Shown: positions 26,116 through 34,950 of the stretch, piece by piece
Position numbering within the stretch: the first letter of the stretch is position 1
How the letters are laid out: each line of letters starts with the position of its first letter
From: an uncultured Prevotella sp.
Lineage (GTDB): Bacteria; Bacteroidota; Bacteroidia; Bacteroidales; Bacteroidaceae
Length of the DNA stretch: 64,000 bases
Direction of reading: 5' to 3'
NCBI GenBank assembly: GCA_937922435.1
Contig: CAKZVT010000058.1
Coordinates: 1-64,000, forward strand
Position numbers and translations under genes: made by a program
The notes under the pieces: generated by a model
Seen by the model: the letters and a program-made list of their open reading frames with translations, nothing else
Database searches by the model: none
What the model was told of the DNA's origin: nothing

Positions 26116-27347
26116 TGTTTCGGGCGTAAGTATTTATGTTGCTCCACGCTGTTCCATACACATCTTAACAGCAAAGATGATGCCAAGACGTACATTCCTT
26201 CGGCGTATTGTTGGAAAATTCCGCATAAGAAGAACAGTACCAGCACTCTTGCGGCCCACGGCCAGAAGCGTGATGGTTGCTTCCTTATTGTCCGTTTAGT
26301 TACCTTATAGACGAAGAACAGCGGCAACGGGTTGAACAGGAGGATTTGCAGGTTGGTGTTTGTGGCAGGAAGTTCGGAGAAGAACATCATAAAGATGATT
26401 ATTCCGACGCATCCGTCAAGCACCATCAGGCATGCGTCCAATCCCCAATATTTCTTTTTCGTCTTTACTTCGAGCAGCGTGAAGGCTGCCACTACGGCGA
26501 ATACGAGCCATGCACACGTACCAGGACGTAGCGGAAAGGCGCTCTCCGTAGCGCTGGCTGGGCGGTCTACGATGCAGGCCGTATCTTTTACCAGTGGTCT
26601 AGTGTTGCCGTTCTTGTCTTTTATGAGGGCTTTGTCGAAGTCATCTTTAAGGAAAAACGGCAAGAACTGCCGCTCGCCGAGGGTTGTCTTCTTGTCGGCC
26701 TTTACACCGAGAAGCAGGTCGTTGCCGAAGCGTGCCCACGGTGAGTCTTCATTGAACGAGTGTATGAGTTCGCGGTATGAGGGGTATTCCTGTTTGTTGC
26801 CAGGATATGATACTTGTCCCTCAATGTTGTTTACAAGGATGTCCCTTGCCCTCGTAGTGCAGTTGTCGTAGAAGTAATTGTAGCGGTAAACTCGGTTCTG
26901 CGGCAGGTAGTTGGTGTCGATGGCGTCGCGTATGGCAGCCTTCTCGCTTGCGGTGAGGTTCAGTTCCTGCTGGTAGACGGAACGCCCTTCGTTGGCGTAT
27001 TCCATGCAGAAATAGTCGAAAGGCACGATGCCCATCTCGTAGTCTGTTTTGCCGAAGATGAACCTTAGCACAAAGAACGGTTGCCTGAATGAGAATATTC
27101 CATAGTTTACCGCCACGTCTATACCTTTATTATAATCGGTATAACGTATGGCCGTATGCCCGTACAGGCTGTACACCTCGTCGCCAGGGGCGCACGTAAG
27201 CAGGCTGATTTTTATGGAATCATCGTCAATGGTAGGCTGCGCAGTATGTGTGGATGCGTGTATCTCGCTGCAAGCCAGCGAGATAAAGCATACAATTGCC
27301 ACGATAAGGGTATGTGTTACGCGTTTCACGGTGCAAAAATACTTCAT
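26112..27347 (-). CDS. DUF4105 (Lnb N-terminal-like) membrane protein
   Basis: A 411-aa envelope protein. A signal peptide or lipoprotein signal is at residues 8-26 (LIVAIVCFISLACSEI, possible lipobox Cys). The soluble domain of about 230 residues matches the DUF4105 pattern: LLTCAPGDEVYSLYGHTAIR, NYGIFSF, and the FYDNCTTRARD block with Cys and Asp. It resembles the N-terminal domain of Lnb, the lipoprotein intramolecular transacylase. The C-terminal third has about four membrane helices. I chose the ATG at 27345-27347 since the 100 upstream codons run through repeat DNA. It is coupled to the phosphatase gene by a 4-base overlap. The reaction here is not proven. Confidence 0.8.
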   Translation of the reverse strand: MKYFCTVKRVTHTLIVAIVCFISLACSEIHASTHTAQPTIDDDSIKISLLTCAPGDEVYSLYGHTAIRYTDYNKGIDVAVNYGIFSFRQPFFVLRFIFGKTDYEMGIVPFDYFCMEYANEGRSVYQQELNLTASEKAAIRDAIDTNYLPQNRVYRYNYFYDNCTTRARDILVNNIEGQVSYPGNKQEYPSYRELIHSFNEDSPWARFGNDLLLGVKADKKTTLGERQFLPFFLKDDFDKALIKDKNGNTRPLVKDTACIVDRPASATESAFPLRPGTCAWLVFAVVAAFTLLEVKTKKKYWGLDACLMVLDGCVGIIIFMMFFSELPATNTNLQILLFNPLPLFFVYKVTKRTIRKQPSRFWPWAARVLVLFFLCGIFQQYAEGMYVLASSLLLRCVWNSVEQHKYLRPKQ

Positions 27348-27519
27348 ATTTCTCATTTTGCATACTATTATTCCAAAATTTTTCAATAATTTTGCAGCCT
27401 GTGAGCAAATGCTGAGGTGTGGCCGGCCGCATCCTACGATACGGCTGGAAGCATGCATTATAGGGACACTTTGCGGTGTCGGGCATAACTGTCTGATTGA
27501 CAGGTGTTTGCGGATGGCC

Positions 27520-27607
27520 TTGTAAAAGACCGTCTTTTGCATGCCAAAAGGCCGTCTTTCGGGGTGTGAAAGGCCGTCTTTTATGATGTAAAAGGCCACC
27601 TTTTTCA
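27520..27607. repeat. four-unit 22-bp palindromic array (copy E)
   Basis: Units start at 27520, 27542, 27564 and 27586. Cores are AAAGACCGTCTTT, AAAGGCCGTCTTT (twice) and AAAGGCCACCTTT. This is the most regular copy. Confidence 0.92.
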
Positions 27608-27760
27608 AAACGCTTGGCCTGCGCCGTTGCTTTATGCGGCCATGCACCGCTTTGCTTCATGGCGTTTACGCCTGTGCGCACGGTTGGTAGATAAAATGTG
27701 ACGGGTATTTGCAAAATATCCTAAACTTTTTGTTTATTTAACCGCAGAGGCGTGTGCCGA

Positions 27761-27792
27761 TTTGGTTTTTTCAGAAAAAATGCCCATCTTTG
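27761..27792 (+). promoter_or_regulatory. promoter of the outer-membrane protein gene
   Basis: TTTG (27761-27764), 20-bp spacer, CATCTTTG (27785-27792). The -7 box differs from consensus in its first base only. Confidence 0.55.
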
Positions 27793-27842
27793 CAGGCGAT
27801 TTTGTCGTCCGTTCGGGCTTAACAGAATATTTAGAACAGAAA

Positions 27843-29147
27843 ATGAGTTTTTATAAAAAAGCATTTTGCGCCGTCGTGTTGGCGTCGGTTTGCATCATCC
27901 CGGCAGCGGCCCAAAGTGGCACCAATTCACCTTACAGCCAGTACGGACTGGGCCTGTTGAACGAACAGTCGAGCGGTTTCAACCGTGGAATGAACGGTTT
28001 GGGATTGGGGTTCAGGGAACACAATCAGGTAAATTATATAAATCCGGCGTCATATTCGGCTATAGACTCGCTGACATTCATTTTTGATGTTGGTATGTCA
28101 GGTCAGCTCACCAATTTCGAGGAGAACGGACAGAAAAAGAATGCGAAGAACGCCGACTTTGAATATGCTGTGGCCGCGTTCCGTGCTTTCAAGCATGTCG
28201 GTGTAAGTTTCGGCATCGTGCCGTTCACAAACGTGGGCTACAACTATTCAGTTGCAGGCTATCTAAACAATGACAGGAACTCCGCCTACGTCAACACCTA
28301 CGGCGGCAACGGCGGCATTCACCAGTTTTATGTAGGCGTCGGATGGGAATTTGTCAAGGGACTGTCTGTCGGCGCGAACGTGTCTTACCTGTGGGGCGAC
28401 ATTGAACGCTCGGTAGTAAACAGCTACACCGACAACTACATCAACACTCTGTCTAAGTATTATACGGCTACGGTAAGCAACTACAAGCTTGATTTCGGCT
28501 TGCAATATTCCGTCAACATAGACAAGAAAAACTCGTTAAGCCTGGGACTTACGTATGGCCTCGGCCACAAGCTGAATGCCGACCCCAAGTGCATGGTGAT
28601 TTCAAACAACGTAATGACAGGCGTGGCCGACACGGCCTCGTTCACCGTAAACAACGGACTTGAAATACCGACATCGTTCGGCGCGGGTCTTGCATGGAAC
28701 CATGCAAACAGGCTAAAACTGGGTGCTGACTTCACATATCAGAATTGGGGCAGCTTGCAATATCCCGTGTACAGGGTTATCGACGACGTGCAGTCATACG
28801 AACTTACGGACGGTTATTATTCAGACCGTTACAAGATGACGTTCGGCGGCGAGTATTGCAACAACCCTGAAAGCCGTAGGTTTTTGGACAGGATACGTTT
28901 CCGTGCCGGTGTGAGCTATGCTTCGTCATATTACAAGGTCAACGGAAAGGACGGTCCTGACGAAATCAGCGCCAGCATTGGCTTTGGAATACCTATCATC
29001 AATGCGTATAACAACCGTTCCATGCTTAATATTTCAGGGCAGTGGGTGCGTTCTGCGGCCAAGGGACTGTTGTCAGAAAACACGTTCCGCATCAACATCG
29101 GCATAACGTTCAACGAGCGTTGGTTCATGAAGTGGAAGGTAGACTGA
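27843..29147 (+). CDS. outer-membrane beta-barrel protein
   Basis: A 434-aa protein with a clear signal peptide (residues 1-23, cleavage near AAA|QSG). The body consists of alternating amphipathic strands rich in Tyr, Gly and Asn, as in outer-membrane barrels, for example YSQYGLGLL, VSFGIVPFTNVGYNYSVAGY and LKLGADFTYQNWG, and it ends in an aromatic strand (ITFNERWFMKWKVD). No enzyme motif is visible. It leads into lptC-like and ppiD-like genes, an envelope-assembly setting. I used the ATG at 27843 because the 27 codons before it overlap the promoter. Confidence 0.8.
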   Translation: MSFYKKAFCAVVLASVCIIPAAAQSGTNSPYSQYGLGLLNEQSSGFNRGMNGLGLGFREHNQVNYINPASYSAIDSLTFIFDVGMSGQLTNFEENGQKKNAKNADFEYAVAAFRAFKHVGVSFGIVPFTNVGYNYSVAGYLNNDRNSAYVNTYGGNGGIHQFYVGVGWEFVKGLSVGANVSYLWGDIERSVVNSYTDNYINTLSKYYTATVSNYKLDFGLQYSVNIDKKNSLSLGLTYGLGHKLNADPKCMVISNNVMTGVADTASFTVNNGLEIPTSFGAGLAWNHANRLKLGADFTYQNWGSLQYPVYRVIDDVQSYELTDGYYSDRYKMTFGGEYCNNPESRRFLDRIRFRAGVSYASSYYKVNGKDGPDEISASIGFGIPIINAYNNRSMLNISGQWVRSAAKGLLSENTFRINIGITFNERWFMKWKVD

Positions 29148-29172
29148 TACGGAATAAAAACTCCAGAGCGAC

Positions 29173-29808
29173 TTGAGGTATAGTGTTTGCATATTCGTCA
29201 TGGTGTTTGCCTTCATTGCCTGTCAGGAAAGGAAGGAACACATTGCGCCGGCTGTAAATCCAAGGGATTCGGTTTCGACGATGGTGACGTATGGAGTTAA
29301 CATGCTTGTGTCAGATTCAGGCATGATGAAATACCGCATAGTGGCCGAGTGTTGGGAAATGAACCAAGCGAAGAACCCGTCGCGGTGGATTTTCGAGAAA
29401 GGGCTGTTTCTTGAACAGTTTGACCCGAAATTCCATGTGGAGGCATACATACAATGCGACACCGCGTATTATTTCGACCAGGACAAGCTGTGGGAACTGC
29501 GCGGACGTGTGCGTGTAAGGAACATCGAAGGGCTGCGCTTCTCAAGCGAAGAGCTGTTTTGGGACCAGACGAAGCATGAACTTTACAGCTACAAATACTC
29601 CCGGCTTGTAACGCCGGAAAGGGAGATGGAAGGTACATATTTCCGCAGTAACGAACGTATGACCAAGTACACAATCACCAACTCGAAAGGCTCTTTTGTG
29701 AAAGGCGGTGTGGTTGAAAGTGAAGGCGACAGCATCTTGACGGCTCCGGATACGGTTAAGGCGAAGAAGAGATTGCCCACAACGCCGTCTGCGAGGAAAA
29801 CACGATAA
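29173..29808 (+). CDS. lptC: LptC-like LPS export protein
   Basis: A 211-aa lipoprotein or anchored periplasmic protein. The N-terminus is hydrophobic and ends in FIACQ, a lipobox-like site near residue 17. The body matches the LptC/OstA beta-jellyroll pattern: KYRIVAECWEM, ARGR-type WELRGRVRVRNIEGLRFSSEELFWD and ELYSYKYSRLVTPEREMEG. LptC hands lipopolysaccharide from the LptBFG pump to the periplasmic LptA bridge. The start is a TTG at 29173; an ATG at 29200 would remove most of the signal, so the TTG is preferred. It sits 25 bp after the barrel-protein gene. Confidence 0.82.
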   Translation: MRYSVCIFVMVFAFIACQERKEHIAPAVNPRDSVSTMVTYGVNMLVSDSGMMKYRIVAECWEMNQAKNPSRWIFEKGLFLEQFDPKFHVEAYIQCDTAYYFDQDKLWELRGRVRVRNIEGLRFSSEELFWDQTKHELYSYKYSRLVTPEREMEGTYFRSNERMTKYTITNSKGSFVKGGVVESEGDSILTAPDTVKAKKRLPTTPSARKTR

Positions 29809-29886
29809 AAACAATTCAAATAAATTTAAACACGCCATGAGGACAACTTTTTATCGGAAAAATAATTGTTTTTGTTTTCTTTTTTG

Positions 29887-29894
29887 TAATTTTG
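29887..29894 (+). promoter_or_regulatory. -7 element upstream of the PpiD-like gene
   Basis: TAATTTTG, 62 bp before the start codon. The nearest TTTG is only 12 bp upstream, so the match is partial. Confidence 0.4.
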
Positions 29895-29956
29895 TGCGCT
29901 AAATTGCAGCATGGCTGTTTATTTTATGGAATAAATAAAAATAAATAATTGTAATA

Positions 29957-32098
29957 ATGGCAGTATTAGGAAAAATTAGAAGCAAAGGCGTAATTCTTAT
30001 CTGTGTGATAGGTCTTGCCCTTTTTGCGTTTATTGCCGAAGAGTTTTTCCGCTCTTGTGACAGTGTAAGCAACGAGCGGAGAGCACAAGTAGGCGAGGTT
30101 TTAGGTGACAAAGTCAACGTACAGGACTTCCAGAAGCTTGTCGACGAGTACACTAACGTCATAAGGATGACGCAAGGACGTGACAACCTTACCGACGAGG
30201 AACTCAACCAGGTGAAGGATGTTGTATGGAATACGTTTGTCCAGAACGAAATCATCAACAACGAAGCGGAGAAGCTCGGACTCAAGGTTACTGACAAGGA
30301 GTTGCAGAACGTGCTCAACATGGGAACACACCCGATGCTTCTTCAGACACCTTTCGTCAACCAGCAGACAGGTCGTTTCGATGCAAATATGCTAAAGCAG
30401 TTCCTCGCCGAGTACAAGCAGGCACAGGGGACAAGCACGCAGATGGCCGACCAATACCGCAACTTGTATGACTTCTGGTCATTCGTCGAGAAGTCTTTGC
30501 GCCAGCAATTGCTCGCACAGAAGTACCAGGCGCTCTTTGCCGGATGCTTGCTCTCCAACCCTGTTTCGGCCAAGATGGCTTACAATGACGAGAACCAGGA
30601 GAGCGACATACAGCTTGCAGCGTTCGCATACTCAACGATTAACGACAACAAGGTTAAAATCACAGAGAGCGACCTCAAGGCAAAGTATGAGGAATTGAAG
30701 CCTCGCTTCAGGCAGTATGACGAGACCCGTTCAATCAAGTATGTAGATTATCAGGTTGTTCCGTCACAGGCTGACCGCAAGGCGCTTGACAAGACCGTCA
30801 ACGAATACATGAAGGCGTTGCGTGATACAGCCGACCCTGCCGGCGTAATCAGGAAGAGTGGTTCTGTCATAGCTTATCTCGGAATACCGCAGACAAAGGC
30901 TGCGTTCCCTTCTGACATTGCCGCACGCCTTGACTCTATTGCTGTAGGTGCTACTACTACGCCTGTAGAGAACAAGTCGGACAATACGCTTAATGTGATA
31001 AAACTTATCTCAAAGACCCAGCTTCCCGACTCTATTCAGTTCCGTGCAATCCAGGTAGGCGGTGCTACTGCCGATGAAGCGGTTAAGAGGGCGGACAGCA
31101 TTTATACAGCTTTGCAGGCAGGTGCTGACTTCGAGGCAGTTGCAAAGAAATACGGACAGACAGGTGAAAAGGCTTGGATAACTTCTGCACAGTATCAGAA
31201 TGCTCCTTCAATGGACAGCAGCACAAGGGATTACATCCAGGCACTCAACACTCTTGGTGTCAACGAAACCAAGAACATAAAGCTCGCCCAGGGCAACATA
31301 ATACTCCAGGTGACCGACCGCAGGGCTATGACAAGCAAGTATGTGGCTGCCGTTATAAAGAAACCAATCGAGTTCTCCAAGGACACTTATTCGGCTGCAT
31401 ACAACAACTTCAGCCGCTTTGTCAGCGAGAACCAGACTCTTGAAGCTATGCAGAAGAATGCCGCCAAGTACGGATATACCGTAAGGGAGCGTGCAGACAT
31501 CCGCAATTCGGAGCACTATGTGGCTGGAGTAAGCGATACCCGCGAGACTATGAAGTGGCTGTTCGGTGCTAAGGAAAACGAGGTTTCACCGCTTTATGAG
31601 TGTGGAGACAACGACCATCTGCTGGTTGTAGTATTGACCAAGATTAACAAGGAGGGCTACCGTCAGCTTGACGACGAGAGTGTTAAGAGCTACGTAAGGA
31701 ACGAGGTTATCCGTGATAAAAAGGCCGAAATGCTTATGGCTCAGGCCAAGGGTGTAAAGAGCATATCTGCCGCAAAGGGCAAAGGCGCCAAGGTGTCAAC
31801 GGTCAACCAGGTTACATTTGCCGCTCCTGTGTTCGTCCAGTCTACAGGTATGAGCGAGCCGGCTTTGAGCGGTGCGGTAGCAGCTACGGCCAAGGGCAAG
31901 TTCTGCACACAGCCGGTTAAGGGTAATGGCGGTGTCTACATGTTCCAGGTAACAGGCAAGAAAAACCGTTCTGTCAAGTACGACGAGAAGGAATATGAGC
32001 AGCGTCAGCGTCAAAAAGTTATGCAATATGCAGGCAACTTCATGCAGGAGCTTTACTTCAAGGCTGGCGTGAAGGACAACCGTTACATGTTCTTCTAA
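29957..32098 (+). CDS. PpiD/SurA-type periplasmic folding factor
   Basis: A 713-aa inner-membrane-anchored protein. One membrane helix (about residues 10-28) is followed by a SurA_N-like chaperone domain: VLGDKVNVQDFQKLVDEY, QVKDVVWNTFVQNEIINNEAEKLGL (in parts) and the helices after it. A parvulin-like domain lies at about 345-450 (FRAIQVGG, DSIYTALQAGADFEAVAKKYG), and its catalytic residues look poorly conserved, so the chaperone role may dominate. The function is to help fold exported proteins emerging from the Sec channel. It closes the envelope gene block and is followed by a strong hairpin. Confidence 0.9.
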   Translation: MAVLGKIRSKGVILICVIGLALFAFIAEEFFRSCDSVSNERRAQVGEVLGDKVNVQDFQKLVDEYTNVIRMTQGRDNLTDEELNQVKDVVWNTFVQNEIINNEAEKLGLKVTDKELQNVLNMGTHPMLLQTPFVNQQTGRFDANMLKQFLAEYKQAQGTSTQMADQYRNLYDFWSFVEKSLRQQLLAQKYQALFAGCLLSNPVSAKMAYNDENQESDIQLAAFAYSTINDNKVKITESDLKAKYEELKPRFRQYDETRSIKYVDYQVVPSQADRKALDKTVNEYMKALRDTADPAGVIRKSGSVIAYLGIPQTKAAFPSDIAARLDSIAVGATTTPVENKSDNTLNVIKLISKTQLPDSIQFRAIQVGGATADEAVKRADSIYTALQAGADFEAVAKKYGQTGEKAWITSAQYQNAPSMDSSTRDYIQALNTLGVNETKNIKLAQGNIILQVTDRRAMTSKYVAAVIKKPIEFSKDTYSAAYNNFSRFVSENQTLEAMQKNAAKYGYTVRERADIRNSEHYVAGVSDTRETMKWLFGAKENEVSPLYECGDNDHLLVVVLTKINKEGYRQLDDESVKSYVRNEVIRDKKAEMLMAQAKGVKSISAAKGKGAKVSTVNQVTFAAPVFVQSTGMSEPALSGAVAATAKGKFCTQPVKGNGGVYMFQVTGKKNRSVKYDEKEYEQRQRQKVMQYAGNFMQELYFKAGVKDNRYMFF

Positions 32099-32124
32099 GG
32101 AATAGAGGATTAAATCCAAATAAT

Positions 32125-32163
32125 AAGAGGCGGCAGGATGCAACATTCATCCTGCCGCCTCTT
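32125..32163 (+). terminator. terminator of the envelope gene block
   Basis: A 16-bp perfect stem (AAGAGGCGGCAGGATG at 32125-32140, paired with 32148-32163) with a 7-nt loop, followed by GTTGTTA, 26 bp after the PpiD-like stop. Confidence 0.75.
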
Positions 32164-32263
32164 GTTGTTATATGCTTGGCCGTGTTTAATGTTGGTTAAA
32201 CGCTTGTACTGTGTCAAGTTGCACGGCAAACCTTCATACATGATGTTTTGGCTTTTGAAAGAT

Positions 32264-32311
32264 GGTTCATCCGCACACTTATGCGTTATACATCTGAACT
32301 GCGGATGAACC
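32264..32311. repeat. short inverted repeat GGTTCATCCGCA
   Basis: 12-bp perfect arms at 32264-32275 and 32300-32311 around 24 bp. The arms and the following CCTT equal the outer ends of the MITE-like element at 41032-41308. Confidence 0.7.
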
Positions 32312-32427
32312 CTTGGGTTATTGTAACCTGTCTTGGTATTATTGCAGTTTCCCGTGAATACATTAATTTTTATAGCTTAGGCGCATCTTTTCCCAAGTAT
32401 CTGTAAATCAGAATATTAACTGTACGC

Positions 32428-32515
32428 CTGTTAAAGATGGCCTTTCGCCTTGCAATATGTGGCTTTTTGCGGCGCAAAAGACCGTGTTTGGCAGGCCGAA
32501 AGACGGCATATTGGA
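32428..32515. repeat. four-unit 22-bp palindromic array (copy F)
   Basis: Units start at 32428, 32450, 32472 and 32494. Cores AAAGATGGCCTTT, ATATGTGGCTTTT, AAAGACCGTGTTT and AAAGACGGCATAT show right- or left-side decay. Confidence 0.85.
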
Positions 32516-32532
32516 ATTTCTTTCATTTTAAT

Positions 32533-32563
32533 TTTGCATAACGCCCGACTTGTATTATCTTTG
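32533..32563 (+). promoter_or_regulatory. promoter ahead of the polysaccharide locus
   Basis: TTTG (32533-32536), 19-bp spacer, TATCTTTG (32556-32563), a full consensus match. It originally served the broken gene at 32597; as no terminator follows, it could now drive the pyruvyl-transferase operon. Confidence 0.75.
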
Positions 32564-32596
32564 CACTTATGTAGAGTTTACGAATAAAAAACCTTA

Positions 32597-32885
32597 TGAG
32601 ATACCTTAATCCGAAGGCCGACCTCACCTTCAAAAAGTGTTCGGCGAACATCAGGACATCGTAATCAGTTTCCTAAACGCGCTGCAGTCGTTTAGCAGTT
32701 CGCGGCGCGAGGCGATGGAGAAAGGTTTTAATGAAGGATTTGATAAAAGGGATGGCAAAAGGTATAACCACAGGCAGCAGGAAGAACGGATTAAGAATGC
32801 GCGCAACTTGAAACGGCTCAGAACGCCAGTTGAAACGATAGCCAAGGCTACAGGGCTTGTGGTTGACGATATAGCTGATTTGTAA
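32597..32885 (+). pseudogene. remnant of a PD-(D/E)XK nuclease family transposase (Rpn-like)
   Basis: The ATG at 32597 opens MRYLNPKADLTFKK, the usual N-terminus of these roughly 300-residue Bacteroidetes proteins. At about 32636 one base is missing: the frame should continue VFGEH but shifts, and the +1 frame from 32637 resumes with VFGEHQDIVISFLNAL. After about 30 residues the catalytic core is absent, and the frame jumps to a Lys/Arg-rich C-terminus (ERIKNARNLKRL, then TPVETIAKATGLVVDDIADL, typical of the family's end). It is therefore a frameshifted gene with a large internal deletion. Intact members promote recombination or act as nucleases. The pyruvyl transferase gene follows at once. 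Confidence 0.8.
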
Positions 32886-32927
32886 ATGCTGCCAGATGGA
32901 AAGGGATACTGTAAAAAACGTTCGAGA

Positions 32928-33938
32928 ATGAAATATAAGTTATTGGCCGCCAGCAAGGATATAGGTGAGCATGTCAACATCGGGGATTACATTCAGGCGT
33001 TGGCGGCGGCGCAATTCTTGCCCAAAGTTGATGGCTTTATCCAAAGGGAAAGGCTGAAAGATTATGATGGGGAAGAATGCAAGGTAATCATGAACGGGTG
33101 GTACATGTACAATACGGAACAGTGGCCTCCGTCGGATAAGGTAATCCCATTGTTTGTCGCCTTTCATATCAATGCCACGGCTAAGGAAGGGATGGTCTCG
33201 GATAAGAGTGTTGATTACTTGAAGAAGTATCAGCCAATCGGTTGCCGTGATTATTTTACCATGGACTTGCTTGCTTCTAAAGGTGTGGACGCGTATTTCT
33301 CTGCATGTCTGACTTTGACCTTGGGAATGAAATACAAATCGGAAGATAAGGAAAACAAATGTTATTTTGTAGACCCGTTTATACCGAAGAAAAGAAAAGG
33401 GGCTGATGAAATAGGAAATGCATTGTGGCTTTTGTTTCACTGTAACAAGTGGAATGCCATAGCGAAAATAGCACGGAAACTGCCATATAAGAGGAATTTC
33501 AAGAAGATAATCCATACATGCCGTTTTTATCGTGCTTACATCAAGTTGTTCACGGAAGAGACCCTTGTCGATGCAGAGTATATATCCCAGCAGAATGCAG
33601 GTTATTTGTTAAAGTTCAAGACCGATGAAGAACGGTTGGCTGAGGCCGCACGGCTTGTTGGCAAATATGCTAAGGCGCGGTTGGTGGTGACATCGAGAAT
33701 TCATTGTGCATTGCCATGTATAGGATTGGAAACACCTGTCATCTTGACAGAGAACGCAGGCCAGTCTGAGAAAAAGGCGTGCAGGATGGGCGGCATAAGT
33801 GATTTTTTCAACATAATAAGTTTGAACGGTACTGGATACGAGACAAATTTCCATTTCGATAATGGCAGAAAGCTGTCTGTTTCTGAATTACCCCCCCTAT
33901 GGCAGGGGATTTATGGAAGCAATATACTGCCCGATTGA
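32928..33938 (+). CDS. polysaccharide pyruvyl transferase family protein
   Basis: A 336-aa protein of the family that adds pyruvate ketals to sugars of exopolysaccharides or cell-wall polymers. Visible blocks are HVNIGDYIQALAA (about 14-26), VIMNGWYM, the PIGCRDYFTMDLLASKGVDAYFSACLTLTL stretch (in parts) and the C-terminal VVTSRIHCALPCIGLETPVI with the conserved Arg-His. I took the ATG at 32928 because similarity starts there; an in-frame start at 32886 lies next to the pseudogene stop. It is the first intact gene of the plus-strand polysaccharide operon and is visibly richer in A/T than the genes after 35 kb. Confidence 0.85.
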   Translation: MKYKLLAASKDIGEHVNIGDYIQALAAAQFLPKVDGFIQRERLKDYDGEECKVIMNGWYMYNTEQWPPSDKVIPLFVAFHINATAKEGMVSDKSVDYLKKYQPIGCRDYFTMDLLASKGVDAYFSACLTLTLGMKYKSEDKENKCYFVDPFIPKKRKGADEIGNALWLLFHCNKWNAIAKIARKLPYKRNFKKIIHTCRFYRAYIKLFTEETLVDAEYISQQNAGYLLKFKTDEERLAEAARLVGKYAKARLVVTSRIHCALPCIGLETPVILTENAGQSEKKACRMGGISDFFNIISLNGTGYETNFHFDNGRKLSVSELPPLWQGIYGSNILPD

Positions 33939-33996
33939 TTGGAGTCTGCAAGGATTTTGTTGCTAAAGAATAATGACAGAATTATAAGTGTAGCAA

Positions 33997-34938
33997 ATGA
34001 ATATGGATATTGATTTGGTGTATCTTTGGGTGGATGGAAATGACCCAAAATGGCAAGCCAGGCATGATGCTTTCTGTGGCAATGTGTCAGGAGATGCAGA
34101 GCTTAACGGCAAGAACCGTTACGCAAACAACGATGAACTGAAATACAGTCTGCGGTCTGTTGCGATGTATGCGCCGTGGATAAGGAGAGTATTCATCGTT
34201 ACAGACAACCAGACACCAGGATGGCTTGACACGTCAAATCCAAAAGTCAAGGTTGTTGACCATGCTGAGATTATGCCAGTGGAAAGCCGGCCATGTTTCA
34301 ATTCCAGCCTAATAGAACATTTTTTATACCGTATACCGGGGTTGGCCGAGCATTTTTTGTACGCCAATGACGATATGTATATCAACAAAGAAGTCACTCC
34401 TGATAATTTCTTTACACAAGACGGTTTCCCTATTATACGGTTTAAACGTATGCTTTTTAGGGATTTCCGTTGGGCTTTCCGTGAGAAAGTGCGCAACAAG
34501 CATTTGAGTAATTACAGGACGATGCTCGTCCGCTCGTCACGTATGGTGAAAGAACGTTACGGAAAATATTATACAGGGATACCTCATCACAATATCGATG
34601 CTTTCCTTAGGAGTGATTATCAGCGTATTGTTGAGGACGTTTTCCGTGAAGAATTTTCGGCGAACAATATGAACAGGGTGCGTAGTGACGACGATGTTCA
34701 CCGTAGTGTCGTGTCTTATGCTGCATTGGCGGAAAATCGGGGAAAACGGTTTTACGTAACAGAGAAAGATTCAATGTATGTGAAAATCCACAAGGAAAGG
34801 TATTACACAATGCTTGACAAATACCAGCCAATGTTTTTTTGCATGAATGATTCGCAATATGTTACCGACCGTGGCAGGGCTATGTCGAAGGCATATTTGC
34901 AAAAGAGGTTTCCTGAAAAGTCGGAGTTTGAGAAATAA
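33997..34938 (+). CDS. Stealth-family sugar-phosphate transferase 1
   Basis: A 313-aa protein of the Stealth family, which transfers hexose-1-phosphate to glycans in capsule synthesis and is related to the GlcNAc-1-phosphotransferase of animals. CR1 is IDLVYLWVDGNDPKW (residues 5-19). CR2 runs from RYANNDELKYSLRSV to the Asp-Asp pair in YANDDMYIN (about 46-135). CR3 is HHNIDAFLRSDYQR (about 195-208), and a CR4-like tail ends at RFPEKSEFEK. Together with two similar genes downstream it forms a family of tandem paralogues. Base use is more A/T-rich than in copies 2 and 3, which hints at separate acquisition. The sugar and acceptor are unknown. Confidence 0.9.
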   Translation: MNMDIDLVYLWVDGNDPKWQARHDAFCGNVSGDAELNGKNRYANNDELKYSLRSVAMYAPWIRRVFIVTDNQTPGWLDTSNPKVKVVDHAEIMPVESRPCFNSSLIEHFLYRIPGLAEHFLYANDDMYINKEVTPDNFFTQDGFPIIRFKRMLFRDFRWAFREKVRNKHLSNYRTMLVRSSRMVKERYGKYYTGIPHHNIDAFLRSDYQRIVEDVFREEFSANNMNRVRSDDDVHRSVVSYAALAENRGKRFYVTEKDSMYVKIHKERYYTMLDKYQPMFFCMNDSQYVTDRGRAMSKAYLQKRFPEKSEFEK

Positions 34939-34950
34939 TTAGGGGTATGT

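Larger units (their letters stand above)
27348..27842. other. divergent intergenic region
   Basis: Holds repeat array E (27520-27607) and the promoter of the outer-membrane protein gene (27761-27792). A TAATTTTG box at 27388-27395 (plus) has no gene close behind it. Otherwise I see nothing. Confidence 0.6.
32099..32596. other. intergenic region after the PpiD-like gene
   Basis: Contains the terminator at 32125-32163, a short inverted repeat (32264-32311) shared with the element at 41032-41308, repeat array F (32428-32515), and a promoter (32533-32563). I see no gene. Confidence 0.65.
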
